The translations under genes were made by a program, and so were the position numbers. Under the pieces are notes generated by a model, which did not search any database, had not been told where the DNA came from, and was given only the letters and a program-made list of their open reading frames with translations. Positions 1-10,200 of a stretch of DNA of 60,000 nucleotides are shown one piece after another; position 1 is the first letter of the stretch; each line of letters begins with the position of its first letter. The DNA comes from Nematostella vectensis (lineage: Eukaryota > Cnidaria > Anthozoa > Actiniaria > Edwardsiidae). The DNA is taken from the NCBI RefSeq assembly GCF_932526225.1, contig NC_064035.1:16855969-16915968 (forward strand), read 5' to 3'.

Positions 1-538
1 TACTTGACCAGGCACTAAAAAGATCAATGGTGTGTAAGACAAGTCTGAGTTAGATAGTCTTTAATAACATATAGATTTAGACACTCTGAGACTACATAAA
101 GCTTTCTACCTAGAACATTTTCAATGTCATTGGAATTATTACTTCACTTTTTGTGATGAAACTGCTGCATTTTGAATTTCTAGCACTCCACAAGCAATCT
201 ACTTAAACATTTAGTCTACATAATAAGTCATGTGGCATTTCTAACATCGAAAATGTCTAATTTGGTGGATTACCTTTTCAGGATGTATGGCGTCAAATGC
301 GATGTAACACATCACATGACCGTTTCGCTGCGCCCCCTTGACACCTACATGACATTTTCTAAGTTGGATTGTCTGACGATGTTTCTATCATGATATTGTT
401 TTTTGTGACATTTTTGGACGTTTTTGGACGGGCGGACAGATCGCGTACCTCGCGTACACAAAAACTCGACTCGATAGTTTATCGATATCTGCTCACGCAG
501 CGCGTCACGTTTTGCTAATATTATCAAGGAAAACCTAC
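1..538. other. Intron of the FN3 gene, no recognisable exon
   Basis: AT-rich sequence downstream of exon 13. No further FN3 half-domain with matching phase was found, so it is read as intron. Confidence 0.5.
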
Positions 539-1287
539 CCCCTTCAGCTGTCGAGACGGTGGCGTTGCCGCATTGCCCACATCCTTTTCTGGTGCACGCC
601 CTAATGCAGACCGCGTAGACGGTGAAGGGAAAAAGACCTTGTAGAGTCGCATCAGTAGACAACCCTGCGTCTAACATCGACGATGATGAGCTAACATTGA
701 TGGAGTAAAAGACCTGCAATAACAGAACGGTTAAAAAGAAAGTTAGAAGGAAGAAGTAATATGTAAGTTACAACCACTAAATTTATAAAAAAAACTTTGC
801 ATCACTACAACAATTTATTCAGATTTAGTGTATAGGATTGACTGAAAGTGAACTATAAAGACATAGCTCCAGCAACATTCCCTTTTTTTCGTTTCTTAAT
901 TGAAAGCATGAAAAACCTAATTTGCCGCCTCTTTTGCTATTTTCTTTGGAGAGTTAAATATTAGAGAGAAAATCTGACTCTCCGATTTCTTAGCGAACAC
1001 AAATCCCCTCTAGTAAACGAGCTGTGGGGTTCAACCCCCCCCCCCCCCCCCCCCAGGACCAACACCATCCCCGTTTGCAACCCGCCACCACTCCCCCTGT
1101 GAGAGAAAAAGGCATGCTGTGTCTTTATTTTTGTTTTTCGTGCTAAATGCCATGTCTAAGCTCACCCGTGTTACACTTACCCGATACCCCGTCAACCATC
1201 CATTCAACAAATTCGGTGAACTCCAACGCACCATAATCGACGTACTACTCGTATTCCAGGCTTTGACACTAAGTGGTGCTGAAGGAG
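539..1287 (-). CDS. Exons 12 and 13: FN3 domain split by a phase-0 intron
   Basis: Exon 12 (1181-1287, 107 bp) carries IMVRWSSPNLLNGWLTGYR and exon 13 (539-713, 175 bp) carries FPFTVYAVCIRACTRKGC. Lengths and phases are the same as exons 4 and 5. Exon 13 adds four cysteines (CIRACTRKGCGQC), unusual among these domains. It ends in phase 1 at GTAGGT, so more exons lie beyond the left edge. A poly(C) tract sits in the intron at about 1037-1054. Confidence 0.8.
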
Positions 1288-4200
1288 CTGAATAAACACG
1301 AAAACAAGTTACCTTACTGTGACGATGTTAAAGGGCGTCAAGTTTCATAAACCATCTTCGCCATTACCACAACCCTCTGGTTCACTTGCTCACCCGTGTG
1401 TAGGATGGCACTAAACCAATGCCCACTTACCTCCCTGATCTGTCCTGTATACCCCTGAGACAGCGGGGCCGTATCCTACAGTGGTACTCGCAGACAGGGA
1501 GATGTTATACTCAGAGTATGGCACTGTAAAAAGAGGGCGACGTATCACGTATTTGTAAGCACTGATATTGTGATGTTGGCACTGTGTTGCAGTTAGCTGT
1601 GTCGTTTGGGTACAGAGGATTTTTTAAGTGGACTACTAGCTACTAGAGACAGCACGAGGGGAGGCGTAAAGCATCTGCACGAATGCTGCATGCATATTAC
1701 GTGGATTGCTTGGATATTGCATTGATATTAGATTGGTATTGCGTGATTGCATGGACGTTGCATAGACATTGGATAAATATGTCTTATAGATACTGCATAG
1801 AAATGGGATTGGTATCGTGTGGATACCGAATAGACATCGGAAGGACATTGCTTGTATACTGCATAGACAAGATATAGGAATCGCGCAGACGTTTCGTGGA
1901 TATTGCATGCATTTTTCGAAGACATTGCCCGGACAATGGATGAATATTGCATGGATCATATATATCGCATTGCCTCTATAGCATACCAAGATGGCTGATG
2001 TTAAGGGCGTGGCTTACTCCACCAGTATCCCTGCACGGGCTTGTAGCACCACCTTCTAGCGACCAACAGACTTTAAAACTTTTCAAGATTCCATTCGTCT
2101 TCTTTGGATGCTGCCAGCGTACTTCCAGGATAGTCGAGCTGATATTTCTCACTTGCTCTATGATGGCTGGACCAGGAACTGTGAGATATATACATACAGT
2201 GAGATAATGCGTGAGTGCAGGCGTTCATAGAATAGTGCTCAATACACAGGTGTAAAGCGTTATATATCTTGGTTCGCGTGTTTTTTTCCTACAAACCAAG
2301 ATATATATACAGAGAGATTATATACACTGGCTCATTATATACACTATATCATTTAGCCATAACTGATATATAATGACAACCAATTTGGATGTAGTTTGTA
2401 CAGTAACTGTTGTCGGCTTCCTCAGCTTTTTTACTAGTAAAAGAAAATATTGACCACAGTAGAATCATAAAACTGAAATTGGACTAAAAATTTCTCTTAT
2501 CATTCAACTCTTATCATTTTCTCGTTATTTTTAGCTTTTCCAAAATGCTCACAGAAAAAGGCCTGTCACCTACCATCTTCTAAGGTCTTGCAGAAGATTA
2601 TGGCAGCTGGTCCAATGCCCACCTTGTTGACAGCACGAAGAGTGATGTTATACCCAGTGTATGGCTCCAATTCGCTAATCAACAGCTGCACAATGTCAAC
2701 AGCCAAGTTTAACATCTTCTTTTCGCCGCCAGGGGTGCTGTAAGTCACTTTGTAGCCAGTCAGCTCACCGTCGAGAGGAGGCAACCAGATGAGTTGGATG
2801 GATGTTGGTGACAAGCTGATGGCGGTGAAATTACGAGGAATGCCAGACGGTGCTTTAAAGATAATCACAAGAAAACAATGAAAAAGGAATGGAATATGGG
2901 TAGAAAGGATTTACTTGACGAGGTCAAAAGATAGAAACCTAAGTGCAAACGATGGTATAACACCCTTAGACATACCATAACACCCGATGGTATAACACCC
3001 TTAGACATACCATAACACCCTATGGTATAACACCCTTAGACATACCATAACACCCTATGGTATAACACCCTTAGACATACCATAACACCCGATGGTATAA
3101 CACCCTTAGACGTACCATAACAACCTATGGTATAACACCCTTAGACATACCATGACACCCGATGGTATAACACCCTTAGACGTACCATAACAACCTATGG
3201 TATAACACCCTTAGACATACCATGACACCCGATGGTATAACACCCTTAGACGTACCATAACACCCTATGGTATAACACCCTTAGACACACCATAACACCT
3301 TATGGTATAACACCCTTAGACATACCATGACACCCTATGGTATAACACCCTTAGACATACCATAACACCCGATGGTATAACACCCTTAGACATACCATAA
3401 CACCCTATGGTATAACACCCTTAGACATACCATAACACCCTATGGTATAACACCCTTAGACATACCATAACACCCGATGGTATAACACCCTTAGACGTAC
3501 CATAACAACCTATGGTATAACACCCTTAGACATACCATGACACCCGATGGTATAACACCCTTAGACGTACCATAACACCCTATGGTATAACACCCTTAGA
3601 CACACCATAACACCCTATGGTATAACACCCTTAGACATACCATGACACCCTATGGTATAACACCCTCAGACATACCTTAACACCCGATGGTATAACACCC
3701 TTAGACATATCATGACACCCTATGGTATAACACCCTTAGACATATCATAACACCCTATGGTATAACACCCTTAGACATATCATAACACCCTATGGTATAA
3801 CACCCTTAGACACACCATGACACCCTATGGTATAACACCCTTAGACATACCATAACACCCTATGGTATAACACCCTTAGACATACCATAACACCCTATGG
3901 TATAACACCCTTAGACGTACCATAACACCCTATGGTATAACACCCTTAGACACACCATAACACCCTATGGTATAACACCCTTAGACACACCATAACACCC
4001 TATGGTATAACACCCTTAGACATACCATAACACCCTATGGTATAACACCCTTAGACATATCATAACACCCTATGGTATAATACCCTTAGACATACTATGA
4101 CACCCTATGGTATAACACCCTTAGACATACCATAACACCCTATGGTATAACACCCTTAGACGTACCATGACACCCTATGGTATAACACCCTTAGACACAC

Positions 4201-7200
4201 CATAACACCCTATGGTATAACACCCTCAGACATACCATAACACCCTATGGTATAACACCCTTAAACGTACCATAACACCCTATGGTATAACACCCTCAGA
4301 CATACCATAACACCCTATGGTATAACACCCTTAGACGTACCATAACACCCTATGGTATAACACCCTTAGACACACCATAACACCCTATGGTATAACACCC
4401 TTAGACATACCATGACACACTATGGTATAACACCCTTAGACATACCATGACACCCTATGGTATAACACCCTTAGACACACCCTTAGACACACCAAATGAA
4501 TACCTCATTTAAAAAATTATTTACAGGAAGGATATCAGCTTTGTTTGAACACTTTTTTAAACAGATCGAATCCACCATTCACTCAAAAGGTTCCTCGCCT
4601 GCACAGTGTGTTTCTGTTTAAAAATCCTTTAAATAATAATCATACAATCAAAGGATTTCTCACCGCCAGGATGTGTGGATGGTTGAACACCGTTAAAATA
4701 TCGTACACTCAAAGGGTTCTTAGCCGACAGCATGTGGGTCTTCTGGTTGAACGACCGTTGAATATCATACATGCAAAGGGTTCTTAACCGACAACATGTG
4801 GGGTCTTCTGTTTGAACGACCGTAGCATATCATACACTTAAAGGGTTTCTTACCGGCAGGATGCGTGCTTTGTTTGACGATAACAGGTCCACTCTCCAGC
4901 ATCAGTTTGCCGTTATACGCCACGACAGTGAACCAGTACTCGCTATTCTGCTTCAGTTCTCCCACTAGAAAAGACGTGTCTTCTCCGTTATATACAAGTG
5001 CATCAGACGAGTTTCCCCTGGCAGGCCTGACGTAGACCTTGTACTTGACGAGTGCTCCATTTGGGTGCAGAGGCTTGGACCACGTGACTCGCACACTAGT
5101 GGGACCAATCGTGACGGCCTGGACTTTAGTGGGTAGGCTGGGCGCTAGAGTCAAATGGAATACATTGAATGAATACAATAAAGCATATTAGGGGGCAGGT
5201 GTAGAGTGTGAGAACAAGAGCGCCTGAATCCAGAGACCATACATGTTTTTTTTATAACAAGCAAACTGATAGTCCAGTTCCTACTGTCCTCAGTTGCGGA
5301 CGCATAAGTACAGCCCCTGATTAAGGGGTCGTCTACACTAATACGAATTCAAAAGAATCCGGATTCGTTTCGCCGTTAACGCATCACTTGATTCGCGTCC
5401 ACACTATCGTTTTCGCATCGTGTTCGCCTGGATCCAGCTGTCCACACTAACACGGATTCAAATGTTTGAAAACGCTGAAAGGTACAGGGTGACGTCATTT
5501 TTATGATATGCGCATGCTCAAAGCAGCGAGAACTTGCGATATGACGCCATCGTTTACATTTTGATACGGATTCGACCGTCTACACTACGGACCAAAGTAT
5601 ACGGATTCATTTTGATTCACTTTCGACAGCGTTTTCAAAAGTATCCGGATTCGCTGGATCCAGCGCGCGTGTTAGTGTGGACGGAAGGCCTAAACGTATC
5701 AAAAAGTAAACGGATTTAAAAAAAATCCGTGTTAGTATGGACGGCCCCTAAGTTAATTTCAAGCACAGCGCAAACCAAAAGCTACTAAATTATTCATGAT
5801 TTCAGTGGTCCTTGAGAACGGTTTGCCTAAATCCCAGAATGCCACTGTGTCTACAGAATGAGCCCTTAGTGAATCTGTCCAGCAGTCACAATGAAAACGA
5901 AACTGAACTATCGATCCCAAGCAAAAGGATTCTACGTACCATCCTCCAAAGTCCTGTTATACACGGCCTCGCTGGGCGGCCCAAGCCCTTTAATGTTCAC
6001 CATTTGTACCGTGAAGTAGTATACAGTGTGTGGCGACAAGGAAGATACTAGCAGGCTGGTGTTACCATCGGGCGTGTAGAGGGTCATGGTAGGGCCATTA
6101 TCAGCGTGGTACTCCAACTGGTAGTGCACTATTGGCCCGTTCCAGTCCTTCTCCTCTGGAGGCAGCCACGTGACCAGCATGGTAATAGAAGACTTTGCTA
6201 TCACTCGTAAATATCGAGGAGGGCCCGATGGCACTATAAAATACATTGGGTAACATGCATGTTATTATTGGTCTAAACGTCGGTCGAACGCCATTGTTTG
6301 ATCCTCGCAAAATACCAAGTGTGAGAAAGTACCCACTGCCATCGGCTAACTTAAGAAAGCAAATGCGACTTATTCATATGAAATTGGCAAATAAAGTATA
6401 AAGCCTTGTTTTAAGATAGTTATTTCGAAATTTCATGATATAATTAGTCTTTCGTTGTAAATAAAAATAAGAACAAAGTGTGGTTAAATGGGGCTCAATG
6501 TCGAAGGAATGGATAACTTTCACCAGAAGTGACCCCTGTTTGCTGAACAAAAGTCCTCCCTACTTTTCCACGTGATGCTATTAGCCTTTCACATGAGAAC
6601 TAGGAACTGACTAATACAGAAATTCACTAATACAATACAGCTATACAGTGATAACTCTATTAAGTGGGCACACTCCTAGTCTGCTTAGCAAAGACTGTTT
6701 GATAGACGTTTATAGAACTAAAAACAATGCAACTGAATATATGATGTTTTCGCACAATCGGTAGCTTGAACGCGCATATTAAAGAGTTCTTCTGTCAACA
6801 GTAACCTTGAACAGTAAAGGTTCATTATCATTTTTGTTACCAAAGCTTGGACACTTAAATATGAATAATATATTTTGGACTGGAAATGAGGGCTACAGAC
6901 TCTAAATGTGGGTGGCCGTTTTAACGAGGTAAAAATACAGTGTCTCAGTAACCAACTTTTCAGGACTTTTGAAAGTGGTTGCTTAAAGGCGGTACTACTG
7001 CAATATATGTCACCTATTCTCCTACCTGTTGCTAACGTAGTTCCAGTCGCATTAGCTGGCTCACTCAAGAGGCTCTTGTCCTTAACGTTACAGGATAAAA
7101 CACGAAACAGATATCGAGCATAAGCTTGTAAGCCCGACACATCATATTCCATCTCTACTCCTTCATATACAAATCTCTCATCGAGTGGCTCGCTTATGTA

Positions 7201-10200
7201 TTTCCTTGCATATAAGAGGTACTTAATGCGGCCATTCGGATATTCAGGAGCAGACCACGTTAACCTGATTGTACTTGAGTTGATGGCAAGGGCTGTGAAG
7301 TTTCGTGGAGATGATGGCTCTGAGAAACAAAAGACATCCATTTCAAAAACAGTTACCTTCAGCTGTTTTTTATTTCTTGTTGCTGTTGCTTTTTTTTTGT
7401 TTGGCTTTTGTTGCTTTTTGTAGACAAGATCAAAAGAGCTCAGAGTTCAGTATTTATTTCTCATGAGTTGTTAGAATACTCACGTGCTTCCGGTGTAAGG
7501 TAGTCCAGCGAGGCCTCGTGACCACGCCCTTTACTTGTAACCCCGGCCACACGGATGGTATACACGGTGTATGGTGCAAGATCACGCAGAATGTAATGAG
7601 TGTCAAGTCCAATGGAGACATTCATAACATTTGATGACCCTTGTACACTATATGAAACCTAACAACAGGCAGGTGGTCCACATCAAACATAGGTCAATTG
7701 TAATTGAACTTTATTGTAAAGAATACCTTCAGATATACTCACGGTGTATCTGAGTAGAACTCCATTTGGCATGAGTGGAGGGTTCCATTGCAGTGCCACC
7801 GTGGACACGTCCAAGGAATGAGATGAAAGGTTCTGAGGTGCTGACGGTACTGTGGAGGATATGTTTAAATTGTGTTGTATTTTAAATGAGATACTTTCCA
7901 AGTCTAAAATTGAAACAGTCGTTTCTGAAAGAGTAGAATTAAAGAACCACATATCACAATTGTGATTTTCTCAAGCGGGCTTGGCCATGAATAATAAAAA
8001 GGACTATTAACATAAAATAGGTGATAAGCTACTTTACAGCTCTTATGCTATTTGGGCTCACATTGATGACCAGTGGGCCCTGCATCAGAAACAACGCTGG
8101 ACTCAATCAAAACGCTGTTGTATAATGAATATCTTATTGACCTTTGCCTGGGCCTTACAGGAACCTTAGAAATTTTTCCATCAAAAAATCTTTATTATAA
8201 TTTTTTCTGTTCCATAAGTTCCTATACTCAATAAGAGATATGTACATACCATCTTCATCAGTTCTCACAAACACTGATGGACTGCGTGGACCTGGCCTAG
8301 ATGTCACAACCTGAACAGTAACCTCATACCAAGTCCAGATTTCCAAATTGCTGACAGTAAGATTCAGATTCAAACCAGCATCGTAAGAAGACTCAGACCA
8401 GACCAGATTTACTGGTGGCAGCCCAGGCTCATGTGTAGGTGCAGGCTCAGTCGGCTTCAAAATAACTGAAGACACTGGGATGTCATAAGATGTCATCATG
8501 CTAGTCTTGAGCCCTGAGGAAGGTCTAATACCTTCTGTAACTCTTGTTGTGATGACTACTGAAGCGATATGAGTGCTTTTGTAAGGTGGTCCTGACAATT
8601 TTGTGACAAACACTTCATAATGGTGGAGAAAGCCTTGTAGTGTTCCAGGGGGAGGTGGCTGCCATGTCACGTAGATGCTTGTTGAGCTCAGAGCCATAGC
8701 AGTGACATTTTGTGGTGGCGCTGTGGGAGCTACAATAGAATGGCAGGTTTCAATCACAGGATGCTCTAAGTAATCATTGTAAATGACAGAATAAGACTAA
8801 TAAGGCTGTGGAAAATAATTAATTTTCAAATGAAATGTGACAGATTTCCTGGTGACCATCAACTTACATAGCTGCAGAGGATACTCTTTGTAAAAAAAAG
8901 TCTTACCTTTCTCAATAGCTGCAGTGGTTGTTGGTAGAACTACAATTGTACTTGTTACACTCTTTCTAATTTCTGCAGACATGGAATACATCCAAGTACT
9001 TGCCAAAGATGTGACAGGATGCAATGATGTGGTTGAAGTGATTGGTAAATGGACTGAGATAGTTTGCATTGAATTATTCCAGGTAGATGGCATCAATGAT
9101 GTGAAATTACTACAGTTTGAGCATACTGATGATGCAGCTAAGTAGGTGATGGAATTGTTAACATAAGAGCTTGTTGGATGAACCATGGAAGGTGTGGGAA
9201 AAAATGATTTTGTACCATTAGTGGAAGTCCTTGATGCAAGAACCATAAAGGAACCTGATGTTGTTGAGGAAACTCTCTTACAATTTGAGCGCATGGATGG
9301 TGCCAACAAAGCCACTGAATCCTTGTAGATTACTGACGATTGGAGTATGAACGAGGCTGACGTTGGCAATAAAAGAACACCGTTTAAGTTAGAGGATGAT
9401 AACAGCAATCCGCCATTAGTATGGCTTGTCAATGCCAGAGTTGTGCTCTGTACTGGCACAGTGCTATACGCCTTGCCGGAGAAATCTTGACTAGATGCAG
9501 TTCTCCTGATTATTCCAGAAACTGAGTCAGGGCCAGAATAAGTGGACAAAACATGGGATTTAGATGCTGAAGTTACATTGCCATTGTATCTGGTACCTAT
9601 TGCAATAGTGGACAAGGGTGGTGTTGGGAAAGCATGGGATAATGGCAAACTTGATGAGAAGATCTTCGCAGTGGAATGTCTATAGTCAGTATTGAAATGT
9701 GTAGTTAAGTGTATTGAAGTTGTAGGAGAAACATCAATCACTGGAATTGTTGATATAATTTTACTTGAAGAGGAAGTGGATATTTGTTGGTTTGTTGAAG
9801 TTGTAGGAGAAACATTGATCACTGGAATTGTTGATATAATTTTACTTGAAGAGGAAGTGGATGTTTGTTGGTTTGTTGAAGTTGTAGGTGAAACATCAAT
9901 CACTGGAATTGTTGATATAATTTTACTTGAAGAGGAAGTGGATGTTTGTTGGTTTGTTGAAGTTGTAGGAGAAACATCGATCACTCGAATTGTTGATATA
10001 ATTTTACTTGAAGAGGAAGTGGATGTTTGTTGGTTTGTCCTGTGAGTCTGCACTTCCTCAGTTGAAACAGAAATTGAATCTTGAATCTTTGTAGCTGGTG
10101 CGAGTCCATCACCTGATGACTGGATATGAATGCCAGAACTTAAGCTTGACTTGAAGCTGGTCATTTCTTCTGCAACAGTTTCAGAATGCAATGGATGTGA

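Noticed and set aside
2951-4490. CRISPR-like array
   Set aside because: The 35-bp units are contiguous with no unique spacers, and the setting is an intron of a eukaryotic gene.
9692-10045. Plus-strand frame with repeated VVGETSITGIVDIILLEEEV
   Set aside because: It is the antisense of the 81-bp mucin repeats.
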